Source: Myxococcales bacterium
GTDB lineage: Bacteria > Myxococcota_A > UBA9160 > SMWR01
DNA length: 38,940 nucleotides
NCBI GenBank assembly: GCA_029881215.1
Contig: JAOUNA010000009.1
Coordinates: forward strand, 1-38,940
Direction of reading: 5' to 3'
Positions 8,711 through 17,734 of the stretch are shown here, piece after piece. The position numbers and the translations under genes were made by a program. Within the stretch, counting starts at the first letter, position 1. Each line of letters starts with the position of its first letter. The notes beneath the pieces were generated by a model, which saw nothing but the letters and a program-made list of their open reading frames with translations, was not told the DNA's origin and ran no database searches.

Positions 8711-9781
8711 GTGTTCCACAAGCGCAATCCGCCGATCGGCTCGCGGCCCGGCACGCTGGCCATTCCCGAGGGCTCGCCGCCGCCGCGCATCCGCCTGCTG
8801 CAGTACGACGCCTCGACCCACCGCGATGAGGCGATCGAGGATCTGGAGCGGCTGCCGGAGCGGCTCGCGTTCGAGGGCGTGACGTGGATCAACGTGGTCG
8901 GCCTCGGGGACGAGCCCACCCTGCGGCGGCTGGCTGAGATCTTCGAGATCGCGCCGCTCGCCCTCGAAGATGCGGTGAACGCTCCGCAGCGCGCCAAGTC
9001 GGAGCTCTTCGACGCGCACCAGCTGGTGATCGCGCGCGTGCCCATGCAGGAAGGCGAAGCGCTGAGCGTTCCGCAGGTCTGCTTCTTCATCGGAGCGCGC
9101 TACCTGCTCACCTTTCAGGAGCGTCCTTTCGGCTTCTTCGATCCCGTGCGCGAGCGCATCCAGGCGGGCCTCGGTCCGATGCGGCGCTCGGGCCCCGACT
9201 ACCTGGCCTACGCGCTGATCGACACGCTCGTCGATCGCTACTACCCGATCGCGGAGAAGCTCGCCCACGAGCTCGAGGATCTCGAAGAGGAGATCCTGGA
9301 GAGCGCCGAGGCCGACACGCTGAATCGCATCCACCGCGTGCGCCGGGATCTGGTGATCCTGCGGCGCGTGGGCTGGCCGCAGCGCGAGACCGTCGCGAGT
9401 CTGGTGCGCGGCGAGAGCTCGTTCCTGAGCGCGCCGGTGCGCGGCTATCTGCGCGACACGGACGACCACATCGCCCAGATCATGGAGGTGGTGGATTCGT
9501 CTCGCGAGATGGCCGTGGGTCTCGCCGAGATGTACATCTCGGACTTGAGCCATCGCACCAACGAGATCATGAAGATGTTGACGCTGATGGCGAGCATCTT
9601 CATCCCGCTGACGTTCGTGGCCGGCGTCTACGGTATGAACTTCGAATTCATGCCGGAGCTGGGCCACCGCCTCGCCTATCCCACGGTGCTCGCAGCCATG
9701 TTCGGGATGGCGGCCGCGATGCTCGTGTATTTCCGGCGCCGCGGCTGGCTCGGCGGCGGACGCCGCAAGCGGAAGCCGTGA
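8711..9781 (+). CDS. corA: CorA-family Mg2+/divalent cation channel
   Basis: Inner-membrane pentameric Mg2+ channel, 356 residues, the usual CorA length. A long cytoplasmic domain rich in helices is followed by two C-terminal transmembrane helices. The signature GMN motif (YGMNF, starting at Tyr307) lies between them, and a basic tail ends the protein. The GTG start at 8711 has a GAGGAGG ribosome site 4-8 bases upstream, directly after the MscS stop. The end overlaps the next gene by 4 bases. Co-transcription with a CNNM/CorC-type protein and a MscS channel suggests a cation and osmotic homeostasis operon. Ni2+ or Co2+ uptake is also possible in this family. Confidence 0.95.
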   Translation: MFHKRNPPIGSRPGTLAIPEGSPPPRIRLLQYDASTHRDEAIEDLERLPERLAFEGVTWINVVGLGDEPTLRRLAEIFEIAPLALEDAVNAPQRAKSELFDAHQLVIARVPMQEGEALSVPQVCFFIGARYLLTFQERPFGFFDPVRERIQAGLGPMRRSGPDYLAYALIDTLVDRYYPIAEKLAHELEDLEEEILESAEADTLNRIHRVRRDLVILRRVGWPQRETVASLVRGESSFLSAPVRGYLRDTDDHIAQIMEVVDSSREMAVGLAEMYISDLSHRTNEIMKMLTLMASIFIPLTFVAGVYGMNFEFMPELGHRLAYPTVLAAMFGMAAAMLVYFRRRGWLGGGRRKRKP

Positions 9782-12249
9782 CGCCGCGGAGCCGTCTGCG
9801 CTGCCGTGTGTCGGACCGCGCGCTGCGGCGCATGGCCGCCGGCATCGCCTGTCTCGCGCTCCCGGTCGCCGCCTGCGAGGCGCGCCATCCCGAGGCGGAG
9901 GCGCGCGCGCTGCTCGAGCAGGGACGAGCCGAGGAGGCCGTCGCGCTGCTGCAGCCGGAGATCGAGGCCCGGTCCGGCAATCCCCGTCTCTACCATCTCT
10001 ACGGCGCGGCGCTGCTGCAGAGCGGACAGCCGAGCCTGGCGACCTGGCCGCTGCAGCGCGCCGCGCAGGATCCCGAACAGGCGGTGGAGAGCGGGCTGCT
10101 GCTGGCGCGGGCGCTGCTCACCGGCGGCAGCCCACACGATGCGGTGTGGGCTGCGAGCGCGGTGCTCGAGCGGGATCCGGACAACGCGGGCGCGCTCGGC
10201 CTGCGCGCGCAGGGCTCCCTGCGCTCTCTCGACGAAGAGCCCGCGCTGCGCGACATCGAGCGCCTGCTCGCGCTCGGCTACGGTGCCGATCCGAACGACG
10301 TGAGTCTGCTGCAGGCCAAGCTCGAGGCCGAGCTGCGGCTCGGGCGCAGCGAGGACGCGGAGCGCACGATCGCGCTGTTGCGCGCGCGCGCCGCCGAAGC
10401 CGAGAATTTTCCGGAGGAGCTGGCGGCGCGGCTGTGCGCGCTGGACGCGGTGTTCAGCGCCGAGAAGGGCGACGCGGTCGCGGCGCGCGCGCAGCACGAG
10501 GCTTGCCTCGAGCGCCATCCCGCCGCGCACGTCGTGGTGCAGGAGGCGGCCCGCTACTTCGACGCACAGGGCGAGTTCGAGCGCGGCACGCAGATCCTGG
10601 AGCGGGCGGTCGAGGCGGCGCCGGACGACCTGCCGCTGCGCATCCAGCTGGCGGCGCGCCTGCGGGATCTCGGACGCAGCGACGAGGCGGGCGACACGCT
10701 GCGCGACCTCGCCGAACGCAGCGGCGCACCGCTCGCCTGGACGGCCCTCGCGGACCACTTCGTCGAGCTCGAGGATCTCGAGGGGGCCGCCGACGCACTC
10801 GGCCGCGCCGTGCAGGCGCAGACGAGCCGCGCTCTCGACGAGGGCGGCTTCTACGACGTGCCCGATGCCGGACTGTTCGCCTACGCAGACATCCTGGTGC
10901 AGCTCGGCGAATCCACCCACGCGCGTGTGCGGCAGATGCTCCCCGCCCTCGAGGAGCCCGCCTACGCCCACTTCCTGGAAGGTCGCATGCGGCTCGTGAG
11001 CGGAGACTACGCCGGAGCGGACGCCGCGTATCGGGCCGGGCTGCGTCTGTGGCCCTCGAATCCCGGCGCGCGCTACCTCGCCGGGCAGGCGGCCGAGCAG
11101 CTCGGCGACTTCGTCGCCGCGATCTCCCACTACCGCGAGGCGATTCGCGCGGATGCCTCGCGCTCGCCCGCGGGTCTCGCGCTGGCCCGCATCCAGATCG
11201 CCCAGGGCAACCTGGGCGCGGCCCTCGACGCGCTCCGCTTTCACCTGCAAGGGCACGATGGTGACGTGCACGCGCTGCGCCTCTACGCCGACGTGGCCTT
11301 CCAGATGGGGCGCGACGAGGAGTCGGCCGGGGCGCGCCGTCGCATGGCGGCGATGCCGGGTCAGGCGGCGCGGGCCGTGGCGGATCGGGCGCAGGATCTG
11401 GCGCGCGCGCAGGGTGTGGAGGCCGCGCTCGTCTTTCTCGAGAGCTCGCGGCTCGATCTCGACGATCCCGCCCATGCGCCGGCGCTGGATGCCTGGTGCG
11501 CGCTGCTCGCCGGCCAGGGCCGGCACGCGGAGGCGCTGGCGCGCATCGACGGGCTGCTCGCGCGCCATCCCCAGGTCGCGGCGCTGCACGCCGCGCGCGG
11601 CGCCGCTCTGCACCGGGCGGGGCGCGATGCCGAGGCGCGCGCGGACCTCGGGCGCGCCCTCGCGCTGGATGCGCGCCAGCTGTCGGCGCTCGTGATGCTG
11701 GCCGCGCTGAGCGGCGCAGCGGGAGAGATCGATGAGGCGGTCGCTCTGTACGATCGCGCGAGCGAGGTGGAGCCCGACGAGCCCGCGCACGCCTACGCCG
11801 CCGCGTCGCTGCGCCTCGAGGCGCGCGCCGAGGCGGATGCGGAGCAGCGCTTCGAGAGTCTCCTGCGCAACTTCGCCTGGCACGGCGACGCCGCCTACGC
11901 GCTCGCGCAGCGGGCGCTGGCGCGCGGGGCAACGGATGCGCGCGCCCTCGACCTCGCCCAGCGCGCCGCGCGCTTCCGCGCGGGGCCGGAAGGCATCGTC
12001 CTGCTCGGTCGGATGCTGCTGACGCGCGGCGAGAGCGACCAGGCGGTCGCCGTGCTGCGCCACGCCGCTGCGCTCGAGGAGCCTGGGCCGGGCACGCAAT
12101 ATTATCTGGGGCGCGCCCTGGCGGCTGTTGGCGACCTAGACGGTGCGCGCGCGGCGTACCGCGCAGCGATTGACTCCGAGTCAGGTTTGGAGGTGGCATC
12201 CGCGCGGCGCGAGCTGGCGCGTCTGGAGGCCGACGCGGCCGCGCCTTGA
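9778..12249 (+). CDS. Large TPR-repeat lipoprotein (PrsT-like layout)
   Basis: Exported protein of 823 residues made almost wholly of tetratricopeptide-like helix pairs. Repeated cores include LYHLYGAALLQSGQ, AARYLAGQAAEQLGD-type and LHAARGAALHRAGR segments. The N-terminus (hydrophobic stretch, then VAAC near residue 33) fits a lipoprotein signal. The GTG start overlaps the corA stop (GTGA). I do not know a specific function. Large TPR lipoproteins called PrsT occur in exosortase/PEP-CTERM clusters, and a PEP-CTERM protein follows here, so that is one option. A scaffold for the ion-transport operon is another. Family match is by architecture only. Confidence 0.8.
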   Translation: MTPRSRLRCRVSDRALRRMAAGIACLALPVAACEARHPEAEARALLEQGRAEEAVALLQPEIEARSGNPRLYHLYGAALLQSGQPSLATWPLQRAAQDPEQAVESGLLLARALLTGGSPHDAVWAASAVLERDPDNAGALGLRAQGSLRSLDEEPALRDIERLLALGYGADPNDVSLLQAKLEAELRLGRSEDAERTIALLRARAAEAENFPEELAARLCALDAVFSAEKGDAVAARAQHEACLERHPAAHVVVQEAARYFDAQGEFERGTQILERAVEAAPDDLPLRIQLAARLRDLGRSDEAGDTLRDLAERSGAPLAWTALADHFVELEDLEGAADALGRAVQAQTSRALDEGGFYDVPDAGLFAYADILVQLGESTHARVRQMLPALEEPAYAHFLEGRMRLVSGDYAGADAAYRAGLRLWPSNPGARYLAGQAAEQLGDFVAAISHYREAIRADASRSPAGLALARIQIAQGNLGAALDALRFHLQGHDGDVHALRLYADVAFQMGRDEESAGARRRMAAMPGQAARAVADRAQDLARAQGVEAALVFLESSRLDLDDPAHAPALDAWCALLAGQGRHAEALARIDGLLARHPQVAALHAARGAALHRAGRDAEARADLGRALALDARQLSALVMLAALSGAAGEIDEAVALYDRASEVEPDEPAHAYAAASLRLEARAEADAEQRFESLLRNFAWHGDAAYALAQRALARGATDARALDLAQRAARFRAGPEGIVLLGRMLLTRGESDQAVAVLRHAAALEEPGPGTQYYLGRALAAVGDLDGARAAYRAAIDSESGLEVASARRELARLEADAAAP

Positions 12250-12554
12250 ACCGGGAGTCAACCTCTGTGACGCGTGCGGCGCGATTCCTCATCGTTGTGC
12301 TTGACCCGCGACGGCGGCGCGGGAGAGAATCGCTGCGAAGGCAACGGCCCTGCGCACGTGTGGGGATTGTGATCGGAAAGCTTGCGATCGGGAAGATTGT
12401 GATCGGCAAGGATCGCAAGGTGTCACGCGCAGGGCGCCGGAATCTGGAGGCCGACGTCGGCGTCCAGGCAAGCAGAGAGCAGAGAACCCGACATCGGAAC
12501 GTCGACACGCGCCGCGGATCTGGCGGCCGTGGACGCCGCCAGGAGGGAGATCCG
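12250..12554. other. 305-base leader between the TPR gene and the PEP-CTERM gene
   Basis: No gene is supported here. The frame of the downstream gene stays open back to a TTG at 12246, but the encoded peptide is Arg-rich and lacks a ribosome site. A weak promoter-like pair (TTGACC at 12301 and GAGAAT at 12325, 18-base spacing) is visible. Position 12366-12419 holds short tandem repeats and a dyad (listed separately). The end carries the ribosome site AGGAGGGAG for the next gene. A regulatory leader is the simplest reading. Confidence 0.5.
12366..12419 (+). repeat. Three 15-bp tandem repeats plus a 9-bp inverted repeat
   Basis: Three head-to-tail copies of a 15-base unit resembling ATTGTGATCGGAAAG occupy 12366-12380, 12381-12395 and 12396-12410; copies one and three differ at one base. 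A perfect 9-bp inverted repeat pairs CTTGCGATC (12381-12389) with GATCGCAAG (12411-12419) around a 21-base loop. The stretch is more AT-rich than its surroundings. It lies about 140 bases before the PEP-CTERM gene, a position suiting repeated operator sites for a regulator. No function is proven. Confidence 0.55.
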
Positions 12555-13616
12555 ATGCAATCGACTCGTCTGATCCGCACCGCGCTCTGGGTTGCAACCG
12601 CCGCGCTATTACTCGCGCTTCCCGCGCAGTCGCAGGTGGTCGTGCAGTACACGGCCACGCTGGTCAGCGGCTTCGGCGATGGCCCCGCGCCCACGCCGAA
12701 CGATCCGCTCGGCCTGCCGGATACCGCGAACAACGGCTTCCCGGCCTGCCAGGCGAACATTCTTGGCACGCGCAGCTCGGCCACGGCGGCCACGGTGAGC
12801 TTCGCCGGCCAGGCCTCGGTCACCACGGCGGGCACCGCGCCGCGCGCGGTCTCCTTCGCCACGGGCACGCCCGGCAACGGCATGGTCACCACCTGCCTGT
12901 CCACGCAGACGAAGATTCCGCCCTTCCTCACGCAGCGCATCCAGTCGAGCAACATGACCTGGCCGGGCTCGGCGGGTGGCTTCGCGGCGGGCGGCGGCTT
13001 CGGCGGCACCGCGATGAGTCCGTTCGTGCACGTCCCGGTCTTCAACTCGCTCCAGGCGGTGCTCGCCACGGCGATTGTCCCGGGGACGGGCATGGGTCCC
13101 CCGACGCCGAACGCCAAGTTCGGCGGGGCGCTGCGCGTGAACGGCGTGAGCAATGCTTTCCTCGGCATCAACACCGGGGCGAACATCTTCACGGGCACGC
13201 TGCCCGTGCGCCTGAGCGTCGGCGCGGGGGGGGCGGGAGTGCCGACCTTCCAGGTCACCACGACGCGCACGTTCATGCGCAAGGGCGGCCTGCCGCCGAC
13301 GGTGCCGGAGCAGGCCCGGCAGGTGCTGTTCCCGTGGACGACGGGCCGGGTGATCGCGTCCGATAAGACGGGCAATTTCTGGACGTTCCGCACGCGCACG
13401 GGCTTCGACAGCCGCAACAGCGCCGGAACCACGGGAACGCTGCAGCTCGTCACGCCGGGTCTCGTCACGATCAGCGGGCCGCTCACGGTCCTGCCCTTCG
13501 CCATCACCTCGGTGCTGACGCTCACGTTCACGCCGGAGCCGGGCGCGACGCTGCTGCTCGCGGGCGGCGCGCTCACGCTGCTGGTGCTCGTGGCGTTGCG
13601 GAGGCGCAGAGGCTGA
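12555..13616 (+). CDS. PEP-CTERM-tagged exported protein, unknown function
   Basis: Secreted or surface protein of 353 residues. The signal peptide is at about 1-26 (hydrophobic run ending PAQSQ). The middle is Gly/Thr/Ala-rich with low complexity and no domain I recognise. The C-terminus has the PEP-CTERM sorting tag: Pro327-Glu-Pro329, a hydrophobic helix and a terminal RRRRG cluster. By family knowledge this tag is read by an exosortase, which must be encoded elsewhere. The start at 12555 is set by AGGAGGGAG and the signal peptide; the longer open frame from 12246 is rejected. Cargo is often matrix or exopolysaccharide related. Confidence 0.85.
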   Translation: MQSTRLIRTALWVATAALLLALPAQSQVVVQYTATLVSGFGDGPAPTPNDPLGLPDTANNGFPACQANILGTRSSATAATVSFAGQASVTTAGTAPRAVSFATGTPGNGMVTTCLSTQTKIPPFLTQRIQSSNMTWPGSAGGFAAGGGFGGTAMSPFVHVPVFNSLQAVLATAIVPGTGMGPPTPNAKFGGALRVNGVSNAFLGINTGANIFTGTLPVRLSVGAGGAGVPTFQVTTTRTFMRKGGLPPTVPEQARQVLFPWTTGRVIASDKTGNFWTFRTRTGFDSRNSAGTTGTLQLVTPGLVTISGPLTVLPFAITSVLTLTFTPEPGATLLLAGGALTLLVLVALRRRRG

Positions 13617-13678
13617 GCGGCGCGGTCTGCTAGGGGATCGCCGGCAACATCTCGAGGGGGCGGTGAGGAGCTAGGAGG

Positions 13679-15064
13679 ATGCGGCTTCTCGCCTCGCGTT
13701 GGTTTCTTCCCGCCGCCCTGCTCGCGATGCTGGCGGTCTACCTGATCACCCAGCTCGAGGTGCGCGTCGACGCGCGGCCGAAGGGCACGCGCGAGGACAT
13801 CGCCCGGCTCGCGCAGCGCACCGACCTCAATGTGCTCTTCGTGCTGATCGACACGCTGCGTGCCGATCGCCTCGGGGCCTACGGCTACGAGCGGCCCACC
13901 AGCCCGGGCATCGACTATCTGGCCGCCACGGGCGCGCGCTTCGCGCGCCAGCGCGCACAATCTTCGTGGACCAAGGCCTCGATGGCCTCGCTGTGGACCG
14001 CGCTGTATCCGGCGCGCACCGGGGTGCTGCGCTACCCGGACGCGCTGCCCGACGCGGCCCAGGTTCCGGCCGAAGTCCTGCAGGCGGCCGGCTTCGTCAC
14101 CGCCGGCATCTGGCGCAACGGCTGGGTGGCGCCGAACTTCGGCTTCCGGCAGGGCTTCGAGATCTACCAGAACCCGCTGGCCCGGCAGTCGCCGGATTCG
14201 CTGCGGCGCAACGCGCGGGCGGGCCGCATCGCGGGCACGGACATCGATCTGGTGCTCTCCGCCATGGAGTTCCTGCGCGTGCACCGCGACCAGCGCTGGT
14301 TTCTGTACGTGCACTTCATGGACGTACACCAATACGTGACGGATGCCTCGACCGCGCGCTTCGGCACGAGCTACTCGGACAGCTATGACAACGCCGTGCT
14401 GTGGGTGGATCGCCAGCTGCAAGGGCTCGTCGGAGAGCTCGAGCGCCTCGGCCTGCGCGACCGCACGCTCGTGGTGGTGGCGTCCGATCACGGCGAGGCC
14501 TTCGGCGAGCACTGGCACGAAGGGCACGCGCGGGATCTGTACCGCGAGGTGACGCACACGCCGCTCGTGCTGAGCTTTCCGTTCCGGCTGGATCCGGGCG
14601 TCGTCGTCGAGGTGCCCACGCAGAACGTGGACCTCTGGCCGACGCTGCTGGCGCTCTGCGGCCTGCCGCCGCTGCCGCTGGCGGACGGGCGCTCGCGCCT
14701 GCCCGAGCTGCTCGGCGGCGGCGCAGGCAGCGGCGCCGGCGACGACCTCGATTTCGCGCAGCTCGACCGCACCTGGGGGCGGGCGGGCACGGAGCCCGCG
14801 CCCCTCGTGGCCGTGCGCGAGGGCAGCTACCGCCTGATCCACGACGTGCGCGACCCGAGCGCGGACGAGCTCTACGACCTCGCCGCGGATCCACAGGAGT
14901 TCGAGGACATCGCGGCGCAGTCACCGGAGCTCACCGCGCGGCTCGCAGCCGTGGCCCGCCGTCACTTCGAGCGCGACACCGCGTGGCCGGGCGGTGCGCC
15001 CCGCGTCGAGCTCGATGACATGTCTCTGCGTCAGCTGCGGGCGCTGGGCTATGCAGTGGAATAG
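13679..15064 (+). CDS. Membrane-anchored sulfatase-fold hydrolase with Thr at the formylglycine site
   Basis: Alkaline-phosphatase/sulfatase superfamily protein of 461 residues, anchored by an N-terminal helix (about 8-24) with the catalytic domain outside the inner membrane. Metal ligands are visible: Asp58 in VLIDTLRADR and Asp270-His271 in ASDHGE. Where sulfatases carry the Cys or Ser that becomes formylglycine, this protein has Thr98 in SWTKASMASL, and the usual Pro two residues later is Ala100. Thr nucleophiles are known in phosphotransferase relatives such as LtaS and EptA, so a phospho- or lipid-headgroup substrate is as likely as a sulfate ester. Only 31 bases separate it from the receptor gene. 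The ribosome site (GAGGAG, 13663) is a little distant. Confidence 0.82.
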   Translation: MRLLASRWFLPAALLAMLAVYLITQLEVRVDARPKGTREDIARLAQRTDLNVLFVLIDTLRADRLGAYGYERPTSPGIDYLAATGARFARQRAQSSWTKASMASLWTALYPARTGVLRYPDALPDAAQVPAEVLQAAGFVTAGIWRNGWVAPNFGFRQGFEIYQNPLARQSPDSLRRNARAGRIAGTDIDLVLSAMEFLRVHRDQRWFLYVHFMDVHQYVTDASTARFGTSYSDSYDNAVLWVDRQLQGLVGELERLGLRDRTLVVVASDHGEAFGEHWHEGHARDLYREVTHTPLVLSFPFRLDPGVVVEVPTQNVDLWPTLLALCGLPPLPLADGRSRLPELLGGGAGSGAGDDLDFAQLDRTWGRAGTEPAPLVAVREGSYRLIHDVRDPSADELYDLAADPQEFEDIAAQSPELTARLAAVARRHFERDTAWPGGAPRVELDDMSLRQLRALGYAVE

Positions 15065-15095
15065 AGGAGGGCGCCGCATCGGTGGGGAGGCGCGG

Positions 15096-17732
15096 GTGAG
15101 AACGACCGGGATGAGCCGATTCGCGGCGCTGGTCTGCGGGCTGGCGTGGCTCGTGGCCTGGAGCGCCAGCCCGGTGCGGGCTGCGGAGCCGGAGACGCCA
15201 CCCGAGCCCGCCGACGCGGTCGGCGGCGGCGAAGACGAGGAGCTCGAGATTGGGGTTCCCGCCTCGGCGAGCGCGACCCGATCCGAAGGCATCGAGGACA
15301 TCCTGGTCACCGCCCAGGGGCGCGAGCAGACCGTGCAGGAGGCGTCCGTGTCGGTAGCCGCCTTCAGCGTCGAGTACCTGGAGGCGCTCGGCGCCCAGAA
15401 CATCGCCGATCTCTCCCAGTTCACACCCAACCTCGAGATCCGCACGGTGTTCTCCGCCTCGAATCCCACGCTGTTCATCCGCGGCGTGGGGCTGCGCGAC
15501 TTCAACGCCAACTCGTCGAGCTCGGTGGCCGTCTACAACGACGACGTCTACATGAACTCGCCCGCCGGTCAGCTCGGCCAGCTCTTCGACCTGCAGGGGG
15601 TGGAGATCCTGCGCGGGCCGCAGGGGGCGCTCTACGGTCGCAACGCCTCGGCGGGGGCGATCCGCGTGATCACGCGCAAGCCGCTGATGAACGAGTTCAA
15701 TGGCTTCGCGAACGTGAGCTACGGGCGCTTCGACCAGATCGACGTGGAGGGCGCCCTCGAGGTGCCCCTGGTGACGGACCTGCTCGGCCTGCGCGTGTCC
15801 GGCGTGATGCACCGGCGCGACGGCACCACCGTCAACCGCTGCGCCGACGACAGCTTCTGGCGGAGCGCCCAGGGAGCCACCAACGAGGATCGCAGAACGC
15901 TCGCGTGGCGCGTGTTCTCCAGCTGCTTCAACGGCAGCGCCGGAACGACGGGCTTCGTGGGAACGCGTTCGGATCCGTCGGTCGGCGGTCAGGGCTGGGA
16001 TGCGGGGGGCACGGGGCCGATCGGCGGCGGCGTCGGCGCGATCCTCGACGCGAGCAATGCCGTGGTGCCCGACGACATCGCCCGCAAGGTCAACGACGTC
16101 GAGAACTGGGCTGGGCGCGGTCTGCTGCGCCTGCATCCCGCCGACGGCTCGGATTGGATCCTCAACGTGCACGGCGGCCGCAACCGCGCGCTGGCGCGCC
16201 AGTTCCAGATGCTCGGTGCCAAGACGAACGCCAACACGGGAGAGCCCACGGTCGGCGCCAACGACATCGATGGCTACAGCGATCCGGATACCGTCACGTT
16301 CGGCGGTCCGCCGCGCTTCTCCCGGATCAATCCGACCTCTCCGGAGGACGGGGATGTCTTCCAGGGCGACTACAACCGCACCGGGCCCGAGCGGCTCGAC
16401 CTGCTCGGGGCGAATCTGAGCGGCGAGATCTCGATCGGCGACTTCGCACTGAAGAGCGTCACCGCCTACGAGTGGAACGACCGCCTCGTGCTGAGCAACG
16501 TGGACGCCAACCCCTACATCGGTCTCGAAGTCGACTTCTCCAACACGGCCTGGCAGCTGAGCCAGGAGCTCAAGACGCTGTGGGATGCGGGCGGCACCAC
16601 CACCTGGCAGGCGGGCAGCCTCTTCCTCTACGAGAATCTCGACGTCCTGAACGATTTCCGCACCGCGCCGACGGTGGTCAATCGTCAGGACTACACGCAG
16701 AAGACCTACTACGGCGCTCTCTACGGCTACTTCTCCTGGGCGCCGCTCGAGACCTTCTCGATCGAGGGCGGCGCGCGCTGGAACATCGAGCACAAGGACT
16801 TCGCGATCACGGCGGATCTCATCTCTGTCGGGGTGCTGTCCCAGGAGCAGACGGCGGACGTGACCAAGCAGGCGCCGACCGGTGACATCTCCATCAACTA
16901 CCGCCCCCACGACGACGTGAATCTCTACGCCAAGTTCAGCCGGGGCTGGAAGGGCGCCCACTTCAACGGCAACGTGATCACCAGCGCGGGGGATCTGGGC
17001 GCCTCCCTGGTCGAGCCGGTGCGGCCGGAGAAGGTGAACGCGCTCGAGATCGGGCTCAAGTCGAAGTGGCTCGACGAGCGCCTGCGCTTCCACGCGGCCG
17101 CCTTCTACTACGACTACGAGGATCATCAGATCTTCCAGGTGCGCAACAGCTCGGTGGGGACCCCGGTGCAGGAGCTGCTCAACGCCGACGATGCGGACGT
17201 CTACGGCGTGGAGCTCGAGCTCGAGGCGCGGCCGCTCGACGGCTGGGCGCCCGGCTACCTGGAGGGCCTCACGCTGTTCGCCTCCTTCGCCTGGCTCGAG
17301 AGCAGCTACACCGACTTCACCAACGAGCGCGGCGAGGTGGTGAGCGGCCGGATCGTGACGCGCATCGACGACTTCTCCGGCCAGCAGCTGATCAACGCGC
17401 CGCGCCACGCCTTCACCGGCTACGCCCAGTGGGATCTCGGGCTCGGGCGCTACGGCACGCTGGTGCCGCGCTTCGACTGGAGCTTCAAGGATCGCGTCTA
17501 CTTCAGCCCCCAGAACATCGAGCCGGTGAGCCAGGAGGCGCTGTGGCTCATGAACGCGCGGCTCGGCTACCGCACGCCGGACGAGCACCTCGAGATCGCC
17601 GGCTGGGTGCGCAACCTGACCGACCAGATCTACCGCATCGACGTGATCGACATCTCGCGCTTCCAGCAGTCCATCCTCTACGCCATCGGCGACCCCCGCA
17701 CCTACGGGGTGACGCTCTCCGTGCAGTTCTGA
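15096..17732 (+). CDS. TonB-dependent outer-membrane receptor
   Basis: Outer-membrane active importer of 878 residues. A signal peptide (to about 30, ending VRAAE) is followed by an acidic linker and a TonB-box-like IEDILVTAQ. The plug domain follows (about 65-180, with SVAVYNDDVYM, GVEILRGPQGALYGRNA and GAIRVITRKP). A long 22-strand-type barrel ends in a terminal aromatic (SVQF), as expected for BAM-dependent proteins. The GTG at 15096 is chosen for GGGGAGG 5 bases upstream; ATG at 15111 is the alternative. The closest type in my memory is the large group of receptors for siderophores, carbohydrates or small organics, and the ligand is not evident. The downstream gene begins 2 bases after its stop. 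Confidence 0.95.
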   Translation: MRTTGMSRFAALVCGLAWLVAWSASPVRAAEPETPPEPADAVGGGEDEELEIGVPASASATRSEGIEDILVTAQGREQTVQEASVSVAAFSVEYLEALGAQNIADLSQFTPNLEIRTVFSASNPTLFIRGVGLRDFNANSSSSVAVYNDDVYMNSPAGQLGQLFDLQGVEILRGPQGALYGRNASAGAIRVITRKPLMNEFNGFANVSYGRFDQIDVEGALEVPLVTDLLGLRVSGVMHRRDGTTVNRCADDSFWRSAQGATNEDRRTLAWRVFSSCFNGSAGTTGFVGTRSDPSVGGQGWDAGGTGPIGGGVGAILDASNAVVPDDIARKVNDVENWAGRGLLRLHPADGSDWILNVHGGRNRALARQFQMLGAKTNANTGEPTVGANDIDGYSDPDTVTFGGPPRFSRINPTSPEDGDVFQGDYNRTGPERLDLLGANLSGEISIGDFALKSVTAYEWNDRLVLSNVDANPYIGLEVDFSNTAWQLSQELKTLWDAGGTTTWQAGSLFLYENLDVLNDFRTAPTVVNRQDYTQKTYYGALYGYFSWAPLETFSIEGGARWNIEHKDFAITADLISVGVLSQEQTADVTKQAPTGDISINYRPHDDVNLYAKFSRGWKGAHFNGNVITSAGDLGASLVEPVRPEKVNALEIGLKSKWLDERLRFHAAAFYYDYEDHQIFQVRNSSVGTPVQELLNADDADVYGVELELEARPLDGWAPGYLEGLTLFASFAWLESSYTDFTNERGEVVSGRIVTRIDDFSGQQLINAPRHAFTGYAQWDLGLGRYGTLVPRFDWSFKDRVYFSPQNIEPVSQEALWLMNARLGYRTPDEHLEIAGWVRNLTDQIYRIDVIDISRFQQSILYAIGDPRTYGVTLSVQF

Positions 17733-17734
17733 AC

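Noticed and set aside
12246-12554. Extension of the PEP-CTERM gene upstream to a TTG at 12246
   Set aside because: The added residues are Arg-rich and would bury the signal peptide. AGGAGGGAG before 12555 marks the true start.
10454-14842. A 1462-codon open frame on the minus strand
   Set aside because: It lies opposite the TPR, PEP-CTERM and sulfatase genes, is Arg/Ala/Pro-rich with no domain, and spans known gene borders. Such shadows are common in GC-rich DNA.
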